Positions 27,362-39,693 of a stretch of DNA of 64,000 bases are shown one piece after another. Origin of the DNA: Ficedula albicollis (taxonomy: Eukaryota > Chordata > Aves > Passeriformes > Muscicapidae). Each line of letters starts with the position of its first letter. The stretch's first letter is position 1. Under the pieces are notes generated by a model that was not told the origin of the DNA, did not search any database, and worked only from the letters and a program-made list of their open reading frames with translations. Position numbers and translations under genes: made by a program. Location of the stretch: positions 44,552,864 to 44,616,863 of the forward strand of contig NC_021677.1 of NCBI RefSeq assembly GCF_000247815.1. The letters run 5' to 3'.

Positions 27362-28070
27362 CAGCCTAGGGTTAGATGTATACCTAGGGTTAGGGTTTTA
27401 AAAACCACAAAGCCCACACCTCGAGGGACATTTCAGCTTCAAAAGGCATGCCAAGGAGAACACAGGATTGCTAAAACACAGCTCCCTTCACATGACTCTG
27501 CTTTGCTCCATCCTCACCTCCATAACGGTTTAGCTGCTCAGCCTAGGGTTAGGTTTATAGCTAGGGTTTGGGTTTAGAAAACCACAAAGCCCACAGCCCA
27601 AGGACTCTTCAGTTTCAAAAGGCATGCTCAGGGGCATACAGGAGTGGTATAACAATTGTTCCCTCCCACGTTTCTGCTTGGCTCCAACCACACCACTCTT
27701 CAAGTTTTTCAGCTTCGCCTAGGGTTAGGGATAAGCCTAGGGTTAGGGATCAGAAAACCACAAAGCTCAGAGCTCCAGGGATTCTGCAGCTACAAAAGGC
27801 ATGCCAAGGGGAGCACAAGACTGCCAAAACATGGCTCCCTCTACACCTTTCTGCTTGGCTCCGTTTGCACTCCTATGCACGTTTAAGGTCTCAGCCCAGG
27901 GTTAGGGTCATGGCTAGGGTTTGGGTTCAGATAACCACAAAGCTCACTTCTTCAGGGATGCTGCAGCTGCAAAAGACATGCCAAGGTGAACGCAGAACAG
28001 TCATAACTTGGCTGCCTCCACACTTTACTGAATGGCTTCAGCCTCACCCCCATGGAGGCTTTTGGAGCAC
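27362..28070. repeat. Four-unit ~177-bp minisatellite with telomere-like TTAGGG motifs
   Basis: Units begin with CAGCCTAGGGTTAG-like sequence at about 27362, 27539, 27715 and 27892, giving spacings of 177, 176 and 177 bp. Each then has a second AGGGTTAGGG-like or AGGGTTTGGG-like motif, followed by ACCACAAAGC, a CAAAAGGCATGCCAAGG-like block, CTGCTTGGCTCC or variants, and a pyrimidine-rich end. The units are clearly diverged from one another, unlike the near-identical duplications elsewhere in the window. Because 177 is a multiple of three, + strand frames read through with a 59-residue period (27314-27577, then 27568-28083), but there is no known domain, so I regard coding as unlikely. Confidence 0.9.
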
Positions 28071-30509
28071 TCCTGCTTCCTAGAACATAAGGTGTTAGGC
28101 AGCAATGGGTACCTCAATTAGGTGGTCTCAGAAATAGTATGGTTAGTAATGAGATGCTGGAGATCTGGCAATATGCACTTAAAAGGGATGCTTGAAGCTT
28201 TTGGCATCTTCACAGTAAAAAATGGCTTTGAAAAGGATGTTATTTACCTGGAACATACACAAATACACTCAAACCTACAGAGGGGATGTGTGTATGTATA
28301 TGAAAATAAAAAGTCATTAATCCAAAAAGAGCCCTCTGGCTCCGTCTTGCAAATTTTTACTGTGTTGTACTAGCCTGATAAGGCCGTCTTCCCATAGTAA
28401 TTCTCATTATGTAAGATCATCATTTAAAAACTGTACATACATTTTAATGCTTCAGACACTTCCTACACCTGAAAAATCTTGGTCTGATTATTGTTAAACA
28501 GATGTGACATCAGCTCCAGATGCTGGAATCTAGACTTGGCTCTCTGTTTCCTACTTGAAGGGGCAATGGGAAGGAAAGTCTGAGACAGAGAAAGAACAGG
28601 AAGGAAGTTTATCATAAGTTGAAAAGACTGACAAACTTCTGAGAGAATTGGTTCCCTTGCATTACGAATTTAAGCTAATTGCATTATCAATTTTAATGAC
28701 ACTTTGATTACTGACACTAGATTTTGTTTTATTTTTTATTTAAGGTTCCTTATTATGCATGTTCTGGTAAAAATAAATGAAAAAATTATCATGTCTGAAA
28801 ATTTCTGGTGGAATATTGACTTCTGTTTTTTTTTAAAAATCACACTGCTGAAACAGCACATGCTCAAGTTTAAACTGTAGAAATTACTAATCAAAGTTGT
28901 TGTGTTTCACCTTTGAGTGAAACAGTAGTAGTGGCAATGGAATAGTTAATAGAATTATGTGAGTTAATAGTTAATTGAATTATGTGAGAGCAGTGAAATA
29001 GAATCCAGATCTGGAAAGGACAGTTACCTTGTAGAGATGATCTGAACACCAAGTAAGCCCTTTAGTGATCTTGCAGGAGCTACTTACCTGCTGAGATTAA
29101 AGATAAAGCAGAACAAGAGTGTTCAACGGCTCTAATGGAAAGTTTGACAGTGTGATCTAGCTCCAAATCACTATCTACCACTCACCCTGAATACTGCCTC
29201 TCCCAGCAAAAGTCAACAACATTATCACTTCCAAATATGACATCATTTTCTCTATTCAGAAATCCTATTTTTAGTTATTTGTTTGATGTCAATGGAGATA
29301 ACAGGAATTGTCTTTGCCTAGTAGATATCTTTGCAAAAAAAAAAAACCCTGAACCCCACAATGAAGAAAAACATCAAATTAGGAAGATTAGTTAAATATA
29401 TCTCCAAAATGTTGCTCCACCCCATTGTCATCCTGCATGTGTTTATTCTTTCCCCATTGTTCCTTAAGTATCAGTTTTCTAGCTCCTTACAAAAGGTTTC
29501 CTTGGGAAGTAAAAAATACCCTTTGAGGAAAGTATAATTTTTTGTTTATATTTAAATTTTATAAATATCTATGTATAAAAATGTGTTTGTCAAAGTGAAA
29601 AAAATCAATAAAAGTTCTCAGATTACTATTTTTGTACTTTATTTGTATTGTCCTACATCAGTACATCAGTATTTTATACATATCTACATATAATATATAG
29701 ATATACATAAAACGAGAATGATTTTCTGATTGTTTTGATTCTGAAACAGATTCTTTGCTTCAGTATTGCCTCCTGTATAAGATTCCCCACTTCTAATGTA
29801 ATTAAAAATTTAGTCTGTTATTTGTCAAGTTCCACTTGGAGGCTGGTGTAGTTCTTAAATATTTTTTCTTCTTTGTATTATTCTTTAGTAAATTTGAAGG
29901 TTGTTTTTGGACTCTCTGTGAGTGTTCCCCAGATCAAAATGAAATACCTAGCTGTCTCTTAACTAGATCTACTGAGGGCTGCATGGTTTGTCCAGTAGCA
30001 GAGGCCAGATGTGAGTAGATGCTGGAAAGAAACTAGTAGTTGGTGGTGTTCCCAGAGCACTCTTGGAGCAAGATCCCACAGACTGGCAGATTTGGAATAA
30101 TTCAAAAAAGGTTCATATCATTTTCCCCTAGTACCTTTCTCCCCCTTCTCCTAGGCACATTGACCTTTCCATCCACAGCTTCAAAACACCTCATGATTGT
30201 GTTGGTTAAGCTATGGAAGCCTATCTCACTAAAGCAATTCCTCAACATTGCAAGATTCTCAGCTATCCCATCTGTATACTGCTGTCTGATTTTGGCCAGA
30301 AACTCTTTCAAATGCTGAGGGGAAAAAACAACTAAACAAACCTTTAGTCCATATTTGGCTTGCATATGTTGTAAAGCTTACCTAAGAAGTACAGTTTGCC
30401 AGTTAGATGATATAATATTATCTCCCCATTATGAACCTCATGAAACCTCACTCTGCTGCTCAAACACAGAGCTAAAAGCTCAGTCCTACCAAGATTAGAC
30501 AGTTCCTTA
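28071..30509. other. AT-rich non-coding stretch
   Basis: It contains a small imperfect duplication at 28944-28986 (AGTTAATAGAATTATGTG twice, the second copy with 7 extra bases). A minus-strand open frame at 30102-30365 (87 codons) does not resemble a family I can name. Homeodomain-like AATTA/TAATT motifs cluster near 28660-28720. Confidence 0.55.
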
Positions 30510-30651
30510 ACCAATATATTAATTAAGTAGATCACTTTCCCTTGATCAGAAAGGAAAGGCTAAACTTCTTTTTCTCCATGACCAATATATTAATTAAGTA
30601 GAGCACTTTCCCTTGATCAGAAAGGAAAGGCTAAACTTCTTTTTCTCCATG
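30510..30651. repeat. 71-bp tandem duplication
   Basis: The unit starts ACCAATATATTAATTAAGTA and ends CTTTTTCTCCATG. Copies at 30510-30580 and 30581-30651 differ at one visible position (GTAGATCAC against GTAGAGCAC). Confidence 0.94.
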
Positions 30652-31214
30652 AGCATAACAGCAATTAGAGATCTTCTGATTTTCTGAATCTTACTTTCTT
30701 ATTACAAGGAAATGTAATGGGAAAATAGGATTAATTCTTCATCTATTTCTTACTTGAAGGTTTCCATTCCCTGAAACCCTTATCTCAGAATATGAGCAGG
30801 ACATACTTGGAGATGGAGAGGACAGAGAGCCTTCAATCAATGGTGGCAACAAAATAAAAGAACACCTTCCAGACTGCTTCAAAGGAATGCAGGAAACACT
30901 CTTCATGATCTTTGCTCTTCTCCTGGATGATACAATGCAATAAGACAGGAGCAGCAGGTCCTGTTAAAGATATGTTTGCAAAGGCTTTTAATGGAAACCT
31001 TTCATTCTGCCCACATAGTGTTAAGTGAGAACTTTCATGAAAAGGTAATGGGAGCTAAAGCTGTAGTCAGCTATAGGTCAGGGATCAGCCTCTGATAAAT
31101 GAGTCTCTGTAGGCTTTCACAAGCTCTAGAAAACTAAAGCTCATGCATGTATTGGGATCAGGCAACTTTTATAGACAGATAACTTGTTAAGGATGCAAAG
31201 GTGCACTGAATTGA

Positions 31215-31330
31215 AGTATAATTTTAAGGATGAGTTCATTGGACGATGATATGTTTTGAAAGTCTTGCACCTAGTATAATTTTAAGGATGAGTTCACTGG
31301 ACGATGATATGTTTTGAAAGTCTTGCACCT
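31215..31330. repeat. 58-bp tandem duplication
   Basis: The unit AGTATAATTTTAAGGATGAG through TCTTGCACCT occurs at 31215-31272 and 31273-31330 with one difference (TTCATTGG against TTCACTGG). Confidence 0.94.
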
Positions 31331-34300
31331 AAGCTGCAAATTATATGTTTTCAGGTTTCACCCACTACTGAATATTCATTCAAATCTAAATATTTAGGGA
31401 TTGATCTACTTTTGTTTGCAATTGAAGAAGAAAAATATTGCAGGGGTCAGGGGTGGATGTGGGTTAAAAACAGTATGTGAAGCTCCTTATGAAAAAAAAA
31501 AAGAAAATTGTTGCTTTTGTGCCTTAGTTTCTGTTTCTCAAAAGTGCTCTGTCTCAAAGTGATTGTGTTTCTTTGATCTCTAGAAATCATCCTATATGAG
31601 TAACCACTGTTCTGACTTGAACAGATTTAAAGTGCAGCATTTAGACAGGAATGGTTTAGCACAAACAAGACCCTGCAGTGTGGGAGCCACGTGGAGTTGT
31701 CAAACCTGTCTCCTTGCCCTGACTTTAGAAGGATGTCAAGAACTTCAAATAGATGAGATGTTTCTGCAGCCTTTTTTAGGAAGAACGTTGACTTCATATG
31801 CCCCCCAAGGGCAGGTATGAATTGTATCTCTGTAAAACTCAGGTGACTGTTCTGAAATGTGTGGATTCCCAGAGCTACATACAGAAAGCAAATCATATCC
31901 TGATATGTGTATGTGTGGAATGTAAGCAGAGATGTGTACTTCAGTTTGCTGCTTGGCTTACATTCCTCAGGCAGAATAAATATACAAATACTGTGGATTT
32001 TGCAGCCTTCATGACGGACAGAAAGGAGCAGTCAAAAGTACTGTTCTTTCATCTACACTGAAATGACATATAATATAATTTATTTATTTGCATGAGGTCA
32101 AGCAATGGGTTTGATTTCTAAAGTTCTAACCTCATCTCACAAATTAGCAGACTGTTTAGTCCCCCTCTACTTGGCAAAAGATACGTATGCACATGTAAAG
32201 TGCTGACTTACTGACTGTCTTACAGTGACCACAAGGATATGGTGTCAGATTCATATAAAATGTAACAAATTTTAAATTTTTTCAAAAGAGTCTGTGTCAA
32301 GGATGAGGAAATCCCAGGAAGGGACAGGCAGAGAATAATGGCAGACTGATAAAGGTTTGTGTTTAAAAGAACAAAATCAAAATTTTAATATCAGATATGC
32401 ATTTTTTTTTCTATATATGCTACATCATATAATTCTTCTATAGTAAATAATAAAGGATAGTTCATTTTAGGATTGTCAACTTGCATGTAATTTGAAAGGG
32501 TTTTTTTAGTATTTTATAATTCATGCCAGTTGAACTTGACTGCACAGATACGTACTGAAAACTGTAACAAAAGAAGGGCAAATACTTAAGTGAATAACTT
32601 CTATGCTGAAATATTTGTAGCATAATCTTTTTACTGTCACCTCCTGTAACTGATTTTTATGCATATCTAAAGCACCTCTAAAGATGTGGAAAGTATTTTG
32701 TTAAATCCATCTGGGCTTGAATCAGGGTTTTAGATCTTACTCTGGAAGCCTGTAAGTAATTTTCTTCTTAATTTGGAACATTGAAATATTTTTAAAAAAT
32801 TAATTTGGATGTGTGTATATGTTCTTAACAAACACTCTACTACAAGTCTGCATACAGGAGCAAACTGATTTCCTGTCTCTCAGATTCAGGCCCCCAAACT
32901 GTCAGTGTCACTAGTGAAATCACTGCTCAACAGCTGTTGGCAGGAAGTTCTGAATACCAACTTTAATTAAAAACTTTATAAATAAACAGTGTCAAGGTTA
33001 TGCACTGAGTGAAAAATTCTCTGACATCTGGATAAAAATATAGTGAATCTATTTTTTTATATTGAAGTCTTAAGCAAAAGAACCTGCATTATTTTTCACC
33101 CAATCAGCAATGCTAGTACTTTCCAAACTAGTAAATTCCACCAAGACTCTTTCATTTACAACAGTGACCAATACTTTGAGGAAGTTCTTACGGAAGTTAT
33201 TTCCAAGAGCACTATAAAGCGCATTGCTGTCTATTAGTGATGGTCTAAGATGAGAAGGCTTGGAGGACTGAGGCTTAGCAAGAGAAAGAATCTATTGAAA
33301 GGACTAGAAAGTTCTGGGACTTGCATCACTGCAAGCAGCTATTTTTTTCCCCCATGTGATTCACTCACCAGGTACATTGCAGTCAATGGCTGTGCAAACA
33401 GCATGTGGATCCCTGAGGCTCAGTGCAAAGCTACCTGAAGTGAGAGAACACCTCCTGAGGAACCAAGAGCCATGGCAGCTTCTGAAACTCTTCCCACTGC
33501 ATTTGACATATACATACCTTCAGATGGAGGCCTTGCAGTAAAATAATTCTCACAGTCCCATTATTCCTTTTCTGTGGTGAGAATTTTGCAACTGTAATTA
33601 CTGTCTCAGACTTTGTCTCCAGGTTTGAATCTAAGACAGCAATTAGTAAATATAAGGAAAAAACCACAAATTCTGGCTGACATAGGCACATATGGCTCAG
33701 AAGAGCCAAACTGATTAAAAAACAGCCAACTGTACAATACTGTGTAAAGTATACAAAGGTTAGCTTTATCACAGATTGGTGCTGATCTGTGGAAACCTGG
33801 ATGACCTGTAAGTCCACAGGTCTCTATTAGTGTCCAATTCCTCATTTAAATTGTTGCAGGGAACAGAAAAGCAAGATATAAGAATATGTGAAAAACTCTT
33901 TTTTTTCTTTTTTCCTTATATTTTTTCTTTTTTTTTTCTGTAGTGATGTGAGAAACTAGAGAACATAGTAACAGATTTGAAAATACTGGGTAATCAGCAA
34001 TTTTGTGCATGATATTGTTCATTACTGAATGATCTGATCGGAGAATTAATGCCAATGTATTTAGTGACACAAAGAAGAAAGGTATCTGTCTGTATCAAAT
34101 AACCCTTGTAAGCCAGTGGTAATTCTAAAAATGAAACAAAAAAGAAATCCATCAATAATTAGATCCCAGATTTCAAAACAGGGATACTTTGTGATTATAG
34201 TATATTTCTGGAAATTCAGTAGAAGAATGGGGCTTGGATATAAAAACCTATGAAGCTGATGTGGCTGGGCTGATGGAATTGTGTGATTGCCACAGAAAGA

Positions 34301-37010
34301 GGCAGTCTCATCTGTCTTCACTCTGCTTTGCCCACTGCCTTTCCTAAGATGAGCAATCATTTTGGCATGTATCTGATCTCTGCCAGGCAATTCAACTCTC
34401 AGAAAATATCGAGTTTTCATGTTTTTATGTTTCTCTGCCAAATTATGGAGTAGTGTCTGCGTAGTGAGAAGCCAGAGGAGTGCTTGAGCTGGTGGGAATT
34501 GATGGTCAGGAGCTGGGGTGGGCTCTGCAGTTGCGAGGCCCTTCTGACAGCAGCTGGACATTATGTCAGCACATCAATCCTGTTTAAACACACTTGTAGG
34601 TGTAAACTTAGCCATGTTGGTTCTTTCTCCACAGTCTGTCTTTTCTGGAGCCTGATTTACTTTGATGAATTTTTCTATCTTTTTGTTGGTAGCTTGAGAT
34701 TTTATTTACTATTTTCTGTCACTCATACCAAGAGCTCTTCAGGCTCTTTGAGGTTGTTCCAAATCTCTGGCATGCACCAATTCACTGCTTGGTATTGCAG
34801 GGAATTATATCAAATCTAAATAAGGAATTATATCAAGCCTGAATGTTAGCCAGCATCAAGGAGTGCATAGTTTTTATTGGTTTCAAGAGGTGCAGTCTTT
34901 CTTGCTTTGCTGTAAAGGCATTAATGAAGTATCAGAAATCTCTACTCTCCAGTAGGACTAAGGCCTCAGTAAAACACCAGCTGGAAATATATTGTTGCTT
35001 TGTGACTTCAGGACTGAGCCTGAGAGAGCTGTAAATCAGCACTGTCAGCTTAGTAACAGCTGTAGAAGGTTGAGAGTCGAGAATTATGTTCTTCCCTAGG
35101 TCATATTCCTTCCAGGACTATGAATAACAATGGCCTTTGGTGCCAGTTTATGATAGCAAATTAGTTCATCACCACGTTGCTTTCACTGTCTAAGGGCTGA
35201 TTCTGGGGCCAGAGTCCAAAGCAGTCATGCCCCCACCACGGAAACCATCACAAGTGACTCTTCAATGGAGCAGTGAGCAGGATCCTACTGTACCTCACAC
35301 ATCTGCTGCAGATACACTTGCCTCTCCTCACATCCCATCAGTCTACTTTGGTTAACACCTAATAAATCCGAGAGAAGCCTTCCTTTGCACATTTTGTTTA
35401 TAGTGTAATGCCCATGTCTTTGATAGTAATCTTCAGGCAAACATCTGTATTCTAAGTGTCAGACAATGAATTGCTTTTCACACATTTGTGAACATTTTTC
35501 CTCTAGGTTAATATTGCATAAACACCATTTCTTTTTTAGTTACCTGACAAGACTTTGTACTCAGCAGTGATCTTCATATATATTTTTAACTTCTTTTAAA
35601 ACTAAATTCTATTCACTTGTCAACAGATGTCATATTCATCTTTTAATTGCATTTCACTTTGCTATAAATAATCTCATAACAGTTTTCAGATGCTGGCTTT
35701 TGAATACTTTTCTTTCCCTCCTTTTTGTCAAAACATGAAAAAAGTATTCCGAATGTGTAACTTCAACTGTACTACTTTCCATGTATTCCTCTATCTGCTG
35801 AAAACATTATTGTGTCTTGGTATTTATCACCCCAAGAGCAGTTTTATTCACAGATGTTCCATTTCTAAACCACACACACATATACACACAAAATCTGTGA
35901 AAGAAAGAAACTAAGATATTTCTTTCTATAAGTTGTAGAAGTGTAAGTACTTCTCCTGCAGCTAATTTGGATGAGCAAGATGTGACTCTGGGACTCAATG
36001 ACAAGCATCTAGAAAACTCAATACATTTTTTATGTATAAACCGTTCTTTCAATCTTTTCAGAGACCTTGCTAACCATAGATAGAGCATATATCTGTTCTC
36101 ACCCTTCCTAAGAAAATATCATTTTTCTGTGTCCAAACTTCCTTAGTCTTAACTAAAATACATGAAAAAAATCAGATAAAGATCTGTTTCACCAGTGTTT
36201 TCAGTAGGAGATTTTTCTTTAATTCTTCATGGACCTTATAGTCACTAGAGACTGAGGTAAGATATTAGGCTGACAAAAGTTAGTCTTTCCTGCTAATATC
36301 CAGATATACAGCTGATTTTAAGGCAAGCAACTTTTATAAACCTGCGACAGACTTTTCAAGGCATTGACTATTTCAGCTGAAAGACCACAAGGACCCCTGC
36401 TGTTTGACTGTGAACCTCTGCTCCTGAGGGTGAAAATGAGAGTTATCACAGTAAATCAGATGTATGCTGAATCAGTAGTACTGAGGCTTTTGTATGTTTT
36501 CAAACTTTGGCAGGTTCTCAAGGAGTCTATTGATTTGTGACATTAAGGTGTCACACACTCCCCTCTTCTTCTTGTCCATTGTAAAATGTCAGGATTCTGA
36601 TCATATGTGTGAAAGGAAACACAAGGAAGAAAAAGCTGTAAGGTGGGCTGGACTTTCTTGGCACTAACTTCACCTGTGTACTTCACAAACAAAACTCAGA
36701 ATCTCACATCATCAGTCTTCAGAGACATAATGACATATCTTGTCCTCTCACTTTAGTTTTTGCCGTATTGCAGTCAAGATCAGTGGGAATTTTGCTGAAG
36801 ACCCCAGGTAAGGTGTAGCCACAGTCCTCACAGAGTAGAGTCCATGTAGTGACTTCACTCTGTGATGTGGGATGGAATGCACATCTCAGTGTGTTACATG
36901 GGCAGCAGGAGGGCTGCATCTCTCTTCCCTTCTCCACATGCTTCTCCAAATTCATTCTTACAGTCCATTGCAAAAGTCCCAGTACAAACACTTAGGCAAA
37001 TTATTTGTAA
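31331..37010. other. Non-coding stretch, no gene recognised
   Basis: The longest frame is on the minus strand at 34061-34561 (166 codons). It has no recognisable domain, ends in a hydrophobic stretch and shows no supporting splice or polyadenylation context, so I do not call it. Other frames (for example 33431-33817 minus and 34484-34819 plus) overlap or are equally unsupported. There is no transposon I can name. Confidence 0.55.
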
Positions 37011-37806
37011 AAACAATGTGGCAGTGCTGCTTTGTGCTGAAAAGGAAAGTCTTCAAGCAAAACACAAAGTGGAGAGAGAATAGAGGAAGAAGGAAAAGGA
37101 AGAAAATTCAGGGGAAATTATGAACATTTTTTTGTTTGACTTTGGAAAGAATTTTCATGTCTGAGTTTTTGTGAGCATTTCCTGTTCTAACCTTTGCCAC
37201 TCGCGTCAAGAAATAATATATTATAATATGTTATAATACATATGAACTTAAACTTTTGTAAGAGTAATTTAACTTTAAGTTTGACCTTTCTTAAATGATG
37301 TAGCTGAAATGAGAAGCAACTTTTTCTCATTTTCTTTTACATTCATTACACCAGGTCTATCTTTAGCAAAAAATTATAATACACGCCCTCAAAAACATCA
37401 CAGGAATTAAACAATGTGGCAGTGCTGCTTTGCGCTGAAAAGGAAAGTTTTCAAGCAAAACACAAAGTGGAGAGAGAATAAAGGAAAAAGGAAAAGGAAG
37501 AAAATTCAGGGGAAATTATGAACATTTTTTTGTTTGACTTTGGAAAGAATTTTCATGTCTGAGTTTTTGTGAGCATTTCCTGTTCTAACCTTTGCCACTC
37601 GCGTCAAGAAATAATATATTATAATATGTTATAATACATATGAACTTAAACTTTTGTAAGAGTAATTTAACTCTAAGTTTGACCTTTCTTAAATGATGTA
37701 GCTGAAATGAGAAGCAACTTTTTCTCATTTTCTTTTACATTCATTACACCAGGTCTATCTTTAGCAAAAAATTATAATACACGCCCTCAAAAACATCACA
37801 GGAATT
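37011..37806. repeat. 398-bp tandem duplication
   Basis: Copies at 37011-37408 and 37409-37806 abut. The unit starts AAACAATGTGGCAGTGCTGC and ends ATCACAGGAATT. I count about five substitutions, including TTTGTGCTG/TTTGCGCTG, AGTCTTC/AGTTTTC, two G-to-A changes in the purine-rich part, and AACTTTAAG/AACTCTAAG. This is more diverged than the 819-bp pair, so the events need not be of one age. No gene lies inside. Confidence 0.95.
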
Positions 37807-38640
37807 TTTAAAATTAATTCTAGCAGCTGGTGTGTTGGTAATCAGAAATATTATAGTCTAATAAGCATTCATAATTTGAATGTCTCACAAATTAATTTGT
37901 ATATCAACTCACGCTTTATTTATAAGATTTATATGAATTTGGAATTAATTTCATTACATGAACTATTGACTTCCTGTAGTCATTACTGAACAGTTCTGAA
38001 GGTCACAAATAATTTTGTAAGACGTAAAAAAAATCATCTTAATTTTCAGATTTTTTCATCTACTTGATAAAATTTACAAAACTAAATAGGAGGAGAAAAA
38101 ATGTGTTTATTCCCTTTATTCAAAACTGTGTCATGCCACTTAAACCCATTTAGTGGATAAACTGGGTAGTGGCAACAGAGCAAACCAAAGCTGTGTATAT
38201 GAGGTTAGTGTTTAAGTATTTTAAAAGAGAGTGAAAAAGTGAGAGCACATATATGTAAAAAAATATTTTTTAACTAAAACCAGGGAATTCAGTAAAAGAT
38301 AATCTGATCTATGCTTTATTGAAATAACTGTAATAGTTTTTACTGGTACCTGCTTATATTTGAGATAGCAGTGAACCTGAACCTGGCTGTCTGCTTTGTA
38401 TTCTGGATGGAAACATGAGACTTTCCATATCTTGATTAAGAGCTAGGATAGACTACTAGGTGACCTTGTCTCCATGAGCTATGAAAACACTTATCTAGAA
38501 TTTATATTTTTGCCCTTCTTCAAGCAATTGAATTTCTAGGGAGATAGGTTTTTATGCTTCAAAACAGAAAGATGCCTGTAAGCTAATATTTACATTGAAC
38601 AGCTAAAATAAAAAAAAAACCAAAACAACCCCTAAAAGCT

Positions 38641-38760
38641 CAGTAGTGTGATTCTAATTTAATATATAATTACCTTATTACCTAATGTTGAAGATACCAG
38701 CAGTATTGTGATTCCAATTTAATATATAATTACCTTATTACCTAATGTTGAAGATACCAG
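38641..38760. repeat. 60-bp tandem duplication
   Basis: The unit from CAGTAKTGTGATTCYAATTT through TTGAAGATACCAG occurs at 38641-38700 and 38701-38760 with two differences. Confidence 0.94.
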
Positions 38761-39507
38761 CTTTTTTCCTTGCTGTGTCTTCACTGAAAAGTTGTTAGAA
38801 ACCACTAGTACAAATTTGATTTGGCTTTTCTTAAAATGTACCTCAAATTCTGTAGCAATACTTTGTGTTACGTCCAATCAGGTGAGCAGGAAATTAACAT
38901 TCAGATGAAGATGTTACTTCATTTTTCCAATTTAAAGGAAAGGTGTATTTTTTGAGACTTCCACAGCTTTCTCACAAGTTTCAGCTAATTTTTAAAGAGT
39001 AGACATACTCACTCACAGATTTGTTAGCTAAAAATATTAACAATATTACAATATTACAATAAATACAACATTATTACAACAATATTACAATAAAGCAATT
39101 TTGAAAGTACTCTTATCTTCTTTCCAAGTTACAATTTGTACATCCAGTATGGTTAAGACTAATTTAATTACAGTTTTGCAGAGTATATTTTGCTACCTAG
39201 AATAACCCAGATGCTTCAACTCAGATATTAATTTCCATCATATTTTTATCTACATTCAGCTGGAGACAGAGAGTATGTCCACTTTCTGTGACAATATCCT
39301 TTGTGTCTCCACTACTTGAATAACATGTTATTTTAGAATAGATGTATATGCTGATCTCCCCTGAAATTTCTGTAGTACCACACTGCATTTTCCACAATCT
39401 TTTCTTTGTTATTAGAGTCGGTTAGCTGCAGTATTATTTGGTTTACTTAAGCTGAACTTATCATGTGGAACATATGACAAAGAAGAACATGCCATGTAAG
39501 GTCTTGG

Positions 39508-39693
39508 GAAGCTTCTGTTCAAAATTCAGCTCTGCTTTCCATTCCAGTCTTGCTTTTCTCCACTTCTTTCTTATTCTGTGGAAGTTTCTAAAACTACTCA
39601 GAAGCTTCTGTTCAAAATTCAGCTCTACTTTCCATTCCAGTCTTGCTTTTCTCCACTTCTTTCTTATTCTGTGGAAGTTTCTAAAACTACTCA
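39508..39693. repeat. 93-bp tandem duplication
   Basis: The unit GAAGCTTCTGTTCAAAATTC through AAAACTACTCA occurs at 39508-39600 and 39601-39693 with one clear difference (CTCTGCTTT against CTCTACTTT). A + strand frame passes through both copies (39465-39701) and so has an internal 31-residue repeat; this follows from the DNA duplication and is not evidence of a protein. Confidence 0.94.

Noticed and set aside
27362..28070. Chromosome-end telomere array
   Set aside because: Only one or two TTAGGG-type motifs occur per 177-bp unit, embedded in complex sequence; this is not a continuous telomere tract.
30102..30365. 87-codon minus-strand frame with a protein-like composition
   Set aside because: The composition is plausible but there is no family match I can name, and the opposite strand is also open over the same bases.
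34061..34561. 166-codon minus-strand frame
   Set aside because: No recognisable domain, no supporting splice or polyadenylation context, and one long chance frame is expected in 64 kb.
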